Below, piece by piece: positions 1 through 9,100 of a DNA stretch of 64,000 nucleotides; within the stretch, counting starts at the first letter, position 1; each line of letters opens with the position of its first letter. This DNA is from NIOZ-UU13 sp035528395. Its GTDB lineage: Bacteria > Planctomycetota > Phycisphaerae > Sedimentisphaerales > Anaerobacaceae. The notes under the pieces were generated by a model, which saw only the letters and a list, made by a program, of their open reading frames with translations, ran no database searches and had not been told where the DNA came from. The DNA is taken from positions 1 to 64,000 of the forward strand of contig DATKYR010000302.1 in assembly GCA_035528395.1 (NCBI GenBank), given 5' to 3'. The position numbers and the translations under genes are program-made.

Positions 1-715
1 TCGGCAGACGGCCTTACTCTCTACTTCAACTCCAATCGGCCAGGCGGGTATGGGGATTACGACCTCTGGGTAACGACGCGGCCTACGGTCTACGACCCCT
101 GGGGCACGCCGGTGAATCTGGAGCCAACGGTCAACAGTTCGGCTTGGGAAGCTTTCCCGTCCATATCGGCCGATGGACTGTCGCTGTTCTTCGAGTCCCC
201 GCGGCCTGGCGGCTATGGAAGCTTCGACCTCTGGGTAACGACGCGGGCAACGACAGACGACCCCTGGGGTACGCCGGTGAATCTCGGGCCAACGGTCAAC
301 AGTTCGAGTAATGACGCTACGCCGGGCATCTCAGCCGACGGACTGTCGCTGTTCTTTGAGTCCGACCGCTCCGGCGGGTATGGGAATTTCGACATATTGG
401 TCACGACGCGGACAACGATAGATGCCGACTGGTCCGCCCCGGTTAATCTCGGCGCAACTGTCAACAGTTCTGCTTGGGACGGTGGCCCTCGTATCTCTGC
501 CGACGGCCTTTTGCTCTACTTCTTCTCCCGCCGGCCGGACGGGTATGGTAATTACGACTTATGGGTCACGACCAGGGAAACGACAAATGACGACTGGGGC
601 ATCCCTGTTAATCTTGGGCCAACTGTCAACAATTCGGCTGGCGAGGGACTGGGGAGTATCTCGGCCGATGGTCTCTTGCTCTTTTTCGATTCCGACCAGC
701 CCGGCGGAGTGGGCG
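1..715 (+). repeat. Tandem 165-bp coding repeat (five units)
   Basis: The SADG codon block recurs at 1, 166, 331, 496 and 661, an exact 165-bp period with no indels. DNA similarity between units is high over the blocks encoding the WVTTR and PVNLGPTVNSS motifs. This suggests recent tandem duplication of one propeller blade, and more copies probably lie upstream of the window. Confidence 0.9.
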
Positions 716-942
716 GCGTCGACCTGTGGCAGGCGCCAATCATCACCATCGTTGACTTCAACGGCGACGGAATTGTTGATGCCGCGGACATATGCATCAT
801 GGTTGATTATTGGGGCACGGATGAATCCTTATGTGACATTGGTCCAATGCCCTGGGGAGATGGCATCGTAGATGTCCAGGACCTAATTATCCTTGCCGAA
901 CATTTATTTGAGGAGTTTCCGCCGGTTGAACCTGTTGAGTAG
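1..942 (+). CDS. Secreted PD40-like beta-propeller repeat protein with dockerin-like C-terminus (5' truncated by window)
   Basis: The reading frame is open from the first base of the window, so the gene begins upstream. The visible part consists of five copies of a 55-residue unit (SADGLxLxF, then GGYGxxDLWVTTR, then WGxPVNLGPTVNSS) that resembles WD40-like/PD40 propeller blades. It ends with a type I dockerin-like pair of calcium-loop motifs (DFNGDGIVDAADI, then GDGIVDVQDLIIL) typical of planctomycete extracellular proteins. The domains indicate an exported protein; the catalytic or binding role is unknown. The dockerin-like tail may act in surface or complex attachment, but no cohesin partner is visible. 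The stop is followed by 90 bp and then the left end of an IS element. Confidence 0.85.
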   Translation, partial: SADGLTLYFNSNRPGGYGDYDLWVTTRPTVYDPWGTPVNLEPTVNSSAWEAFPSISADGLSLFFESPRPGGYGSFDLWVTTRATTDDPWGTPVNLGPTVNSSSNDATPGISADGLSLFFESDRSGGYGNFDILVTTRTTIDADWSAPVNLGATVNSSAWDGGPRISADGLLLYFFSRRPDGYGNYDLWVTTRETTNDDWGIPVNLGPTVNNSAGEGLGSISADGLLLFFDSDQPGGVGGVDLWQAPIITIVDFNGDGIVDAADICIMVDYWGTDESLCDIGPMPWGDGIVDVQDLIILAEHLFEEFPPVEPVE

Positions 943-1033
943 ATTGCATATCGGAAGTAGAGGACCGACTCGGAAAGAAACAAAACGCCCGGAATAACCA
1001 CACACCATTACATTTGCCCAAAGGGCTGATAAA

Positions 1034-1048
1034 CATATAGGGTTCCTG
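1034..1048 (+). repeat. Left subterminal inverted repeat of the IS1111-like element
   Basis: CATATAGGGTTCCTG is the exact reverse complement of 2700-2714. A hairpin (1080-1099, 7-bp stem with a 6-nt loop) lies between it and the transposase start. Confidence 0.8.
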
Positions 1049-1141
1049 CCGTGAGGCAGTGTAAACTGGGAATCCAGAAGGCTGCCAGTGAGGGCAGCCC
1101 AAGGATAGCTGACACTAAAACTCAATGAAAGGAGCCCGACC

Positions 1142-2167
1142 ATGCGAAAGACATTATTCTGCGGCGTCGATCTGCATTGCAACAACGCGATGTATGTTAT
1201 CACGGATGGGCGCGACAAGCAACTGTTCCGGAAACGATTGCCGAACCGGTTGCCGACCGTCCTGGAATGTCTGGAGCCTTTCCGCCAGCGGCTTAAGGTT
1301 GTTGCCGTCGAATCGACGTACAACTGGTACTGGCTGGTGGATGGATTGCAGGGTCATGACTATCCCGTCGTGCTGGCCAACCCCGCCCAGATGGATCAGT
1401 ACAACGGGATCAAAGAGGCCGACGATCTGACGGACGCTGCGTTCCTGGCGCGCCTGGCCCGATTGAATATCCTGCCCACCGGTTACATCTATCCCAAGGA
1501 GGACCGGCCGGTGCGGGACCTGCTCCGGCGAAGGACCCTCGTCGTGCAGCACCGAACCGCCATCAAGCAGAGCTTGCAGAACATGGCCATGCGTCAAACA
1601 GGCCAGAGCTTCGGCTGGCGTGCCATCCGAAAGCTCAGCGACGCTGAGCGTACGGAGCTTCTTGGGGATAACGATTGCCTTGGATTTGTGGCCTTGCAGC
1701 AGGTGGACCTTATTGAGCTACTCAGCGAGAAGATCCAGCGGTTCGAGAAGAAGATCCTGGAGCATGCCCAACTCAAGCCGGCCTACGTGTGCCTGCTGAC
1801 CCTCCCCGGTGTGGGTATGATTCTGGCGTTGACGATCATGCTGGAGACCGGAGACATCGGGCGATTTGAGACGGTCGGAGACTACACGTCTTACTGCCGC
1901 TGCGTCCGAGCCACCCGCACGTCTAACGGCAAGAGCAAGGGCAAAAACAACAGCAAGAACGGCAACCGCTATCTGGCCTGGGCCTTCGTGGAGGCGGCAC
2001 ACCATGCAATCCGGGTCTGCCCCCAGGCGAAACGCTTCTACGATCGCAAGCTCACCAAACGCAACGGGGCCCTGGCCACGAAGGCATTGGTGGCGAAGTG
2101 GAGCAAGGCGGCTTACTATATAATGAAACGACAGGAGGCCTTTGATCTGACACGTGTGTTCGGATAA
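1142..2167 (+). CDS. IS110/IS1111-family DEDD transposase
   Basis: This 341-residue protein is the expected length for IS110-superfamily transposases. The N-terminal RuvC-like DEDD domain shows D10 (GVDLH), E57 (AVEST) and the D95/D98 pair (ADDLTDA). The C-terminal transposase_20 domain begins near residue 222 with LPGVGMILA, followed by GDIGRF and the basic serine-containing TSNGKSKGKNN block before the last helices, where the family's serine recombinase-like nucleophile is expected. The start is supported by AAAGGAG at 1128-1134, seven bases upstream of the ATG. These enzymes move DNA through an excised circle guided by an RNA encoded within the element. Confidence 0.95.
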   Translation: MRKTLFCGVDLHCNNAMYVITDGRDKQLFRKRLPNRLPTVLECLEPFRQRLKVVAVESTYNWYWLVDGLQGHDYPVVLANPAQMDQYNGIKEADDLTDAAFLARLARLNILPTGYIYPKEDRPVRDLLRRRTLVVQHRTAIKQSLQNMAMRQTGQSFGWRAIRKLSDAERTELLGDNDCLGFVALQQVDLIELLSEKIQRFEKKILEHAQLKPAYVCLLTLPGVGMILALTIMLETGDIGRFETVGDYTSYCRCVRATRTSNGKSKGKNNSKNGNRYLAWAFVEAAHHAIRVCPQAKRFYDRKLTKRNGALATKALVAKWSKAAYYIMKRQEAFDLTRVFG

Positions 2168-2699
2168 GCGAAAAAATGCGGCGGCTGATCTTGTCAAGCT
2201 GTTGGCTGAGACCACTTAGGGCTGGTTGGACGGCCGCCGCATCGGTGTATTGATATATGAAACGCCTCAGGTCCTTTGAAATCTCTTTCGCCCGCGCCAT
2301 GAGTCAGCCGGGCTTGAATGCCTCGTCCGACGGGGCAAGTCACACGGTCTGTTACGTCCGTCCTGCTGGATGGATAAACGAGTGAACAGGGTGCGGTACT
2401 GACGTTGTTCTGGTCCCGACGGAGTCGGGATGGGCCTGGTGCTTCTGTCACAGACAGAAGGGGCCGAGGCCCAGATCCGGATGGATGGCTGCACGAAAGA
2501 GCCGTCTGCTTGCGGCAGGCGGACTCGATAAGTGAATCTATAGTGAACTCGCAGGAGCGAGAAAGAACGATGGAGCCTGGGCGTCTCGATACGTTTGTGT
2601 CATGCTGCAAAACAAAACGCAGCACAAGAAAGCCGAAAGCTCGCCGGGATTTTATAGGCGTGAAATTTTTCGGTCCGGAGAAAGGATTTTTTCACTTGA
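2168..2699 (+). ncRNA. Candidate bridge/seek RNA region of the IS1111-like element
   Basis: This 530-bp stretch follows the transposase, where IS1111-group elements encode their guide RNA. It is rich in perfect hairpins: a 10-bp stem pairing 2176-2185 with 2233-2242 around a 47-nt loop, a 7-bp stem at 2414-2430 and an 8-bp stem at 2442-2460. No convincing protein is encoded. Which part is the mature RNA, and where its target- and donor-binding loops lie, cannot be determined from one copy. Confidence 0.45.
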
Positions 2700-2701
2700 C
2701 A
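2696..2701 (+). promoter_or_regulatory. Outward -35-like hexamer in the IS right end
   Basis: A perfect TTGACA sits at the inner edge of the right inverted repeat and points outwards. In an excised circle it would lie about 17 nt from the TATAGG in the left inverted repeat, the arrangement of a junction promoter seen in circle-forming insertion sequences. No good -10 exists at the right distance in the integrated form. Inference. Confidence 0.35.
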
Positions 2702-2714
2702 GGAACCCTATATG
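2700..2714 (-). repeat. Right subterminal inverted repeat of the IS1111-like element
   Basis: CAGGAACCCTATATG is the exact reverse complement of the left repeat at 1034-1048. Confidence 0.8.
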
Positions 2715-2718
2715 GATG

Positions 2719-3140
2719 GCAGCTTTAGACACTGCCAGCCCTCTTATTTTTAACCTAATACCCTACTATCCTGATAACCTGCATCCTGATTTTCTGATAA
2801 CCTGATAACCGTTTACCATCTTACGAGCATTGAGTATCCAGCGTCGAGCATCCAGCATCGAGCATCCAGAATCCAGATCCAGCAACGATATACGCTTCCC
2901 ACTTCACGCTTCCCGCTTCACACTTCACGTACAAATCTTGCCTAAAACTGCTAAACTCCGAGGCCAAAAAGGTCGAATTTCTTCTAATTGTTATGTTTCT
3001 GAAAGAAACGGCAGATTTTCTTTGACAATGCGTCTTTTAGGTCGATAATGAGCGCAAAATGGTTTGTTATCGGATGTATAAACTAAAGCCAAAGGATTGG
3101 TTCCTCGGCGTGCGCTTCTCGGCTTACTTGGGCTACATTA
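2719..3140. other. Intergenic spacer of word-like direct repeats
   Basis: No gene is supported here. The spacer contains short quasi-tandem repeats: CTGATAACC words (2770-2810), about four copies of a CGAGCATCCAGCAT-like 14-mer (2824-2882), and CTTCACGCTTCCC-like words (2892-2930). An A/T-rich stretch precedes the kinase start. Confidence 0.7.
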
Positions 3141-4370
3141 ATGACAAGCGAAACTAATTACGATACGGTTTTCGGCAAAATGGCGATAGAGCAGGGTCTC
3201 TGTACTGATGACGAGATGCGTCGCTCGCTTGAGGAGCTTAAGTCTCGCAGTAACGTCAATCCTGCAATACTTAAAGACCTCATGATTGAGCTTGGCTATC
3301 TCACCTCGACCCAGGCCGAGAGATTAAAGAATAGCCTAAAAGAAAGCAAGGCCGCTGCACACCAGATTCCCGGCTATAAAATAGTCGGCAAGCTCGGCGC
3401 CGGTGCGATGGCTGTTGTTTACAAGGCCAGGCAGTTGAGTCTGAATCGGATGGTTGCGATAAAGATTTTGCCGAAGCGTTTCAGTGAAAATCCGGAGTAC
3501 GTCGAACGGTTTTACAAAGAAGGCCAGGCCGCCGGCAGGCTCAATCACCCCAATATCGTCCAGGCCATTGACGTCGGCGAGGCAGGGGGCTACCACTATT
3601 TCGTTATGGAGTATGTTGAAGGTAAGACTATAGCCGATGATTTGACGGCCGGAAATGTTTTTGAAGAAGCCGAAGCGCTGGACATTATCATTCAGGTCGC
3701 TAAAGCCCTTGCTCACGCTCATGCGTGTAGTCTTATCCACCGTGACGTCAAGCCCAAGAATATTATGATAAGCACTAACGGCACGGTTAAGCTTGCCGAT
3801 ATGGGTTTGGCACGCGAAACTACAGACATCGAGGCGGCACAAAGCGAGGCAGGCAAGGCTTACGGCACGCCGTACTACATTGCACCTGAACAGATCCGAG
3901 GAAAGATAGACATCGACGGCAGGGCCGACATTTATGGCTTGGGAGCTACGCTCTACCACATGCTCACTGGCCGAGTGCCGTTTATGGCGGAGGATTCCGC
4001 CGATGTTATGCGAAAGCACCTCAGGGAAAAACTAATTCCACCCGACCATATAAATACGTCACTGTCGGCAGGAGTATCCGAAGTCATTGAAATTATGATG
4101 GCTAAGCGGAGAGAAAAGCGCTATAACGACATTGAAGAGTTGCTGACGGATTTAGAGGCGCTACGGGAGGGCCGGCCTCCACTTCAGGCGCACAAAAGAT
4201 TTGACCTGTCTATGTTCGAGCAGTTTGAAAAAGGAGATGTCGTTGAAAAAGAAGAAGAAGCTTACAAAGAAGAGGCCGTCGCACAGTACCGGATGGCGAT
4301 ATTGATTTTGAGCACAGTGTTGGCGTTATTCTTTGTGATTATTCTTATCCTGTTGCTTCGTAATCATTAG
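3141..4370 (+). CDS. Tail-anchored serine/threonine protein kinase
   Basis: A 409-residue Hanks-type kinase. Residues about 1-80 form a small helical domain (FGKMAIEQGL, LGYLTSTQAERL) like the N-terminal GspE/MshEN-type helix pairs often found before planctomycete kinases. The catalytic domain spans about 80-345: glycine-rich loop GAGAMAVVYK, VAIK lysine, catalytic loop HRDVKPKN near residue 200, GTPYYIAPE activation segment. The metal-binding DFG is DMG (ADMGLA), a conservative variant seen in active relatives. The C-terminal about 20 residues are one strongly hydrophobic helix ending in RNH, so the kinase should face the cytoplasm on a C-terminal anchor. No good Shine-Dalgarno precedes the ATG. 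The substrate is unknown. Confidence 0.93.
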   Translation: MTSETNYDTVFGKMAIEQGLCTDDEMRRSLEELKSRSNVNPAILKDLMIELGYLTSTQAERLKNSLKESKAAAHQIPGYKIVGKLGAGAMAVVYKARQLSLNRMVAIKILPKRFSENPEYVERFYKEGQAAGRLNHPNIVQAIDVGEAGGYHYFVMEYVEGKTIADDLTAGNVFEEAEALDIIIQVAKALAHAHACSLIHRDVKPKNIMISTNGTVKLADMGLARETTDIEAAQSEAGKAYGTPYYIAPEQIRGKIDIDGRADIYGLGATLYHMLTGRVPFMAEDSADVMRKHLREKLIPPDHINTSLSAGVSEVIEIMMAKRREKRYNDIEELLTDLEALREGRPPLQAHKRFDLSMFEQFEKGDVVEKEEEAYKEEAVAQYRMAILILSTVLALFFVIILILLLRNH

Positions 4371-4469
4371 TTGTTACTCAAACTGACCGATTTAGGATTG
4401 AATATTAATCATAACTGTTCCTTCGCGTTGCTCAAGGACAGGCTTATTGACAATGACATAGGGTTGTTT

Positions 4470-4622
4470 GTCATTCTGAACGAAGTGAAGAATCTCTTCC
4501 TGCACAGGTGTACATTATTCTCATTTGTAGGCCAGATGCTTCCCCTTCGACCCATTCGGCTACGCTCAGGGCAAGCTTTTGTTCGCTCAGGGCTAAAGGC
4601 TATTTTTGCTCAGCATGACAGT
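4470..4622. repeat. REP-like palindromic repeat, copy 1
   Basis: It starts GTCATTCTGAACGAAGTGAAG and ends CAGCATGACA, so the ends are near-complementary (GTCAT/ATGAC). It is the same family as 4861-4940 but carries extra internal sequence. A degraded relative lies near 59487-59540. Confidence 0.6.
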
Positions 4623-4860
4623 AAAAACCGGTCAGTTTGAGGTTGTTAATATTGTCATCGGCGTGAAACTTGTCCTCGACTCCGATCGGCCAGCGGGGAC
4701 AATAATAAATAATATTACAACGCTGCTTAGTACTACAACGCTACTTAGATTTGTTCGATAATGATAATCTTTTGTTATAAAAAATGTTATGTCAGTTGTG
4801 TTAAATCCGAAACAAGTCCGAAATTCAAATGTTCAAATTTTTAAAACTGACAGCAAAGCT

Positions 4861-4940
4861 GTCATTCTGAGTGAGCGGCCAGCGAATGAAGAATCTCATC
4901 ATTCGCAGGCCAGATCCTTCGGCTTCGCCTCAGGATGACA
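4861..4940. repeat. REP-like palindromic repeat, copy 2
   Basis: An 80-bp unit from GTCATTCTGAGTGAGCGG to TTCGCCTCAGGATGACA. The two halves are imperfect inverted copies (TCATTCTGAG / CTCAGGATGA), giving a long hairpin. This sequence type is dispersed in many environmental bacterial genomes. Confidence 0.7.
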
Positions 4941-5069
4941 CCAAGTGTCATTTTAGTTATTAGATATTGTTTTGAATTTCGAGTTTCGTGCTTCGTGCTT
5001 TTCTTTGTGCTTCGGATTTTAACATAAAAACCAGAATTCCACGATTAAGTGACGGTGTAATATTAGCTT

Positions 5070-6104
5070 ATGCCCCGAGGCGGTGCACATTTTTCAACCG
5101 AGGAGCTTGTTCGGGTCCTCAGCCATTACGACATCGGCATAATTCTTCAGTTAAAGGCCTTGTCCGGCGGCAATATGCGTGCGCCGAAAATGGCGATTGT
5201 GTCCGAGCAGGGCAAATTCCTTCTTAAACGCAGGCCTAAAGGTAAAGATGACCTCTACCGGGTGGCCTTCGCGCACGCGGTGCAAAGATATCTTGCAGAG
5301 AAAGACTTTCCGGTTACTGACCTTCTGGCAACTCGCGATAAGAATAATACGGTCCTGCAATTGAATCATCACATTTACGAGCTTTTTAAGTTTGTCACCG
5401 GCTCCAGGTACGATGGCTCGGAAGAAGCTACTGTTGATGCGGGCCGGCAGTTAGCTGAATTTCACCAGCATTTGGCTGATTTTGCGTACGAGTCCGCCCT
5501 GGATGGATTAAAGGCCTGTTTCCACGATTCTTCCACCGTTCGCAGGCAACTGAAAACGCTCGGCTCCGACAGGCCGGCTAATCCGAATAAGAGATTGCGG
5601 GCCACCGCCGAGGCCCTGATGACGCTTTATAACGATTCGAGTATCCGTGTCAATGAATCAGGCTTTGACTCGTGGCGGCAGCAGGTCATACACGGCGACT
5701 GGCATCCGGGTAATATGCTCTTTTCCCAACACAAACTTGCTGCCGTTCTCGACTTCGACTCGGTCAGGATTGCTCCGCCTCTTACCGACCTTGCCAACGG
5801 GATGCTTCAATTTTCTATTGTCGGCGGCAGGCCTAATCCTGCCGATTGGCCCGATTATTTCGACCAGGACAAACTCCTTCAGTTCCTCAATGGTTACCGC
5901 GGTGTTATCAAGCTGAATAAAAATAAGCTGGATTCGCTGGTTGATTTGATGATTGAAACGATGATAGCCGAGGCCGTTTTGCCGATAGTGGCGACCGGCT
6001 TCTTCGGCCATCTAAGCGGCACCGATTTCCTCCAGATGATTCTGCGAAAAGCAAATTGGCTAAATAAAAACCATGGCAAATTGGCCAAGTCAATTTGTTC
6101 GTAA
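5070..6104 (+). CDS. Aminoglycoside phosphotransferase-fold kinase (APH family)
   Basis: A 344-residue protein with the APH/ThrB2-like fold. The N-lobe contains a lysine-bearing strand (KFLLKRRPKG, about residues 49-58). The catalytic Brenner-type loop VIHGDWHPGN lies near residue 208 and is followed by the metal-binding LDFDSVRIAPPLTDLANG. The family phosphorylates small hydroxylated molecules such as homoserine, choline, sugars or aminoglycosides. Sequence alone does not give the substrate, and a resistance role is not implied. The start has no clear ribosome-binding site. The gene stands alone, convergent with the giant minus-strand gene that follows. Confidence 0.85.
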   Translation: MPRGGAHFSTEELVRVLSHYDIGIILQLKALSGGNMRAPKMAIVSEQGKFLLKRRPKGKDDLYRVAFAHAVQRYLAEKDFPVTDLLATRDKNNTVLQLNHHIYELFKFVTGSRYDGSEEATVDAGRQLAEFHQHLADFAYESALDGLKACFHDSSTVRRQLKTLGSDRPANPNKRLRATAEALMTLYNDSSIRVNESGFDSWRQQVIHGDWHPGNMLFSQHKLAAVLDFDSVRIAPPLTDLANGMLQFSIVGGRPNPADWPDYFDQDKLLQFLNGYRGVIKLNKNKLDSLVDLMIETMIAEAVLPIVATGFFGHLSGTDFLQMILRKANWLNKNHGKLAKSICS

Positions 6105-6164
6105 CTCGTGACCCGTCGCTCGTGGCTTATGATTCGTAATTCGATGCGTGGCAACAAGCGCAGC

Positions 6165-9100
6165 TTAGGGATAGCCCAAGATTGGAAAAACTATATCGTC
6201 GATCCATGCTGTATCAGAGCCTTCAGATATCATAAGATCTTTCTCATAGACCCATTTGAAGGTTCTTGTCCCCGCCGTTACAGGAAAAGACACTTGTGTC
6301 CAATCCACTTGGCCTGACCATTCATCCTTCTTATTTCCATCAATGTAAAACTCTAAGAAGTCAAACCGGTACTCAGAAGATACATTTAAGTAGAAGGTGA
6401 TATCGCCAGAGCTACAATCGAGTGTCACGCTTATAGAGGTATTCTCATTGTCATCAATCTCACCAGTTTGTGTACTATAGGAACCAGAAAATTTCTCTGC
6501 CGAGGTAATAGTCCAGCTCGCATCACCGGACAATATTAAGTTAAATCTGCTGAAATCACCGGTTTCGAAATCCTCTTCATATCGTTCTGTTTGCTCTCGT
6601 ACTTGTATTATTCCATCTAACCATACCTCCTGATATGTTATCGCATTCAGTGGTTTAATATTTGAACTCACGAATAGATTTTCTCGAATTTCAACATCCA
6701 AGTTTAAATTAGGGGATATATTATCTTCAGGAATACGTAGAGTAACAGTAACGGAGCTGGTATCTCCAACTGCAACATTAATTGGGGTACTATTAAAGTC
6801 TAAGACCTCATCCTCATTATTCTTAAGTTCCACAAACGCACTCCAATTCACTAAATCCTGAACATCGTTGTTTGTTGCTGTGATCTCCACATCAATTGTA
6901 TCTCCATTAGTGTACATACGAGTATCAACAGCTACATCGACCTCAACGCGCTGCAGGGTAAAGTACATTACTAAATCCTCAGTCACATTGACTAACTTAT
7001 CGTCTTTGAACCCGATCGCTGTATACTCGAATAACTTTGGCCATTCATCATTTATAGCAATCTCGTATAGGCCGTCAGAGAAATTTGTAAATTCAAAATA
7101 GCCATCCTCATTTGTTGTATCTATCCACCCCATGTCGTTTTGTGTATTTTCAATCCATACGGGAGCATCGCTCAGAGGTTCACCGGCAGTGTTTTTCACG
7201 TACCCTGATATCTTCACAAAAATCCTGCCCTTCTGGAGGACGAAATCAGCATTGGTAGTCTGTCCCAATCTCACATTAACGGTTTTGGAATCATCCAAAA
7301 ACTCGGTTTCGACCGCATCTGTGTTGATTGTGTAGGTTCCAGCGTACAATCCGGGTATTACATAACGCCCATCCTCATCAACGGAGTATCTGGGCGTTTC
7401 AAAGCCACTTAAAAATAGATATACGTTTCTTATTGGTGTTCCATTGGCATCGGTTATCCTTCCGGCAATGCTGCCCGCCGGCTGCAATGTGAAGTCCATA
7501 ATCTTTGTTTCACCTGTAACAGCCTGAACAGTCGCTTTTGCTTCCATCAGATTAGCATTAGGTGATGGAATAACGGACAGGTCATATGTTTCGCTTTCAA
7601 GTCCTGTAAGTTTATAAATACCGTTTGCATCCGTTATGGCAGTTGCATACTCCGGTCCGGATGCCTCTAAGTAAGCTCCGCTTACTGACACTCCATTGGA
7701 ATCACAAACATGACCTGAGACAGCACCTCCTTCTTCCAAAATGAAATTGACCATCTTCTTTTCTTTATCACCCAAGACGACAACATCAGAATCACGCAGC
7801 AGATTTGCTCCTTCCGGCGGCAAAACCGAAATCTCGTACGTCGCTGGAAGTAACCTATCGATTTCATAAACACCATTAGGATCCGTGGAGGCAGTACCTT
7901 CTATGTCCGGCGTAAACCCGGCAAATTCCTTCACTAAAAAGTCGTCAACTCTTACGTCAATATCCGGCCGTGTTTCCCGGCTTTCGGCAGTAAAGCCAAA
8001 TTGAAAATCAACGAAGTCCGCATCTCCTATATTGCATATACATATATCGTCGACGAAGAATGACATTTGCTTATTCGACTTCTCATAAATAATCTTTAAG
8101 GTATGAAAGTTCTGTTTTTCATCACCAAACAGGCCGACCAAAGAACCACAATCCCAATAATCCTGACCCTGAAAATGTCCTAAAACGGTGTACCCGTCAG
8201 AATACCTGGATATTCTATAGCAACCCCATTCAGGTCCCCCATAATAACTACCAGGGCCTCCCTTCCAAATGATAAAGGAAAATGATGTGCCCTCACGGAA
8301 TATTGGGGTCCTGACTCTTATAGATGCCTCCACATTCTGATTCACAGTTGGTTTATATCGTAATTCATTCCATCCGGCTTCTGTGTTTATTACATCTATC
8401 TTGAGCTCCCCATTTGTTTCATCAATCGAAAAATCCGGGATATTCGGCCATTTCGACCAGTCAGAACTTAACCAGCTATCATTAAAATCATCGTAGAAAA
8501 TCGTGTCTCCTAATTTGCTTACCTGCAAGTAAGCGTTCTCTATCGGTCTGGCCTTAGTATCTGTTACTATACCTGTGATCTGCCCGCCGCGTTGAAAGTC
8601 TGTGTAATCATACGGTTCCGTGGAGTAGCCCTCCAAATAATCCATTTGAATTCCGTTTGCGTCGTAAATGCCGACATCTACTCTGTATGGGCCATTGACA
8701 CCGTGCTCGCAGATAGCCATACCATCAAAATTAAGTTCGACAGTATGAAATCCTGGATCCAAGTAGGTTTCGGTACTCAGGCGGTCAATAAAAGCCTGAT
8801 TCTGGTCACACAAGGTCCCGGTCAACCTGTAGTGACCAGGATCGATAATATACACATATACCTGCATTGCAAGTAAATCCCAAAGGCCATCACCCGATGA
8901 GTCAACACCGTTGTCCGACCAGTATATGAGCTGTGCTGTTTGTTCCCTTATGTAAAAGGATTCATAGCTTTCCCTGTCGAAACGGCTATTGGACACTATA
9001 CCGTTGGCGCTTATCTTAATATTGTAAGTGCCTTCAATAGAAGTCTCAGTGAACAAACCCGAATATATATCATCGTTTGGCTGAATGTCTCCGTGTGAGC

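Larger units (their letters stand above)
1030..2718 (+). mobile_element. IS110-superfamily insertion sequence, IS1111-like
   Basis: A DEDD transposase gene is enclosed by perfect 15-bp subterminal inverted repeats at 1034-1048 and 2700-2714. Subterminal repeats, a short 5' non-coding region (about 93 bp) and a long 3' non-coding region (about 530 bp) match the IS1111 subgroup rather than IS110 proper. The exact outer ends cannot be fixed, because these elements make no long target duplication; the given ends are approximate. The element appears intact: the transposase is full length and has an AAAGGAG ribosome-binding site. Confidence 0.75.
4371..5069. other. Repeat-rich intergenic region
   Basis: No gene is supported in these 700 bp. 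The region contains two copies of a TCATTCTGA...GAAGAATCTC...AGGATGACA palindromic repeat family, CTCAGGGCAAGC-like words (about 4565-4600) and TTTCGTGCTTCGTGC words (4984-5010). A short ORF at 4371 is made of repeat sequence. Confidence 0.7.

Noticed and set aside
904..1323. Minus-strand frame spanning the dockerin end and the IS left end
   Set aside because: It crosses the inserted element boundary and shows no protein family features.
2824..2930. Short direct repeats that could suggest a CRISPR array
   Set aside because: The units are 9-14 bp, irregular, and not separated by unique spacers of even length; no cas genes are nearby.
3336..4019. Long minus-strand open frame across the kinase gene
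   Set aside because: The plus-strand kinase motifs are unambiguous; the antisense frame has no recognisable domain.
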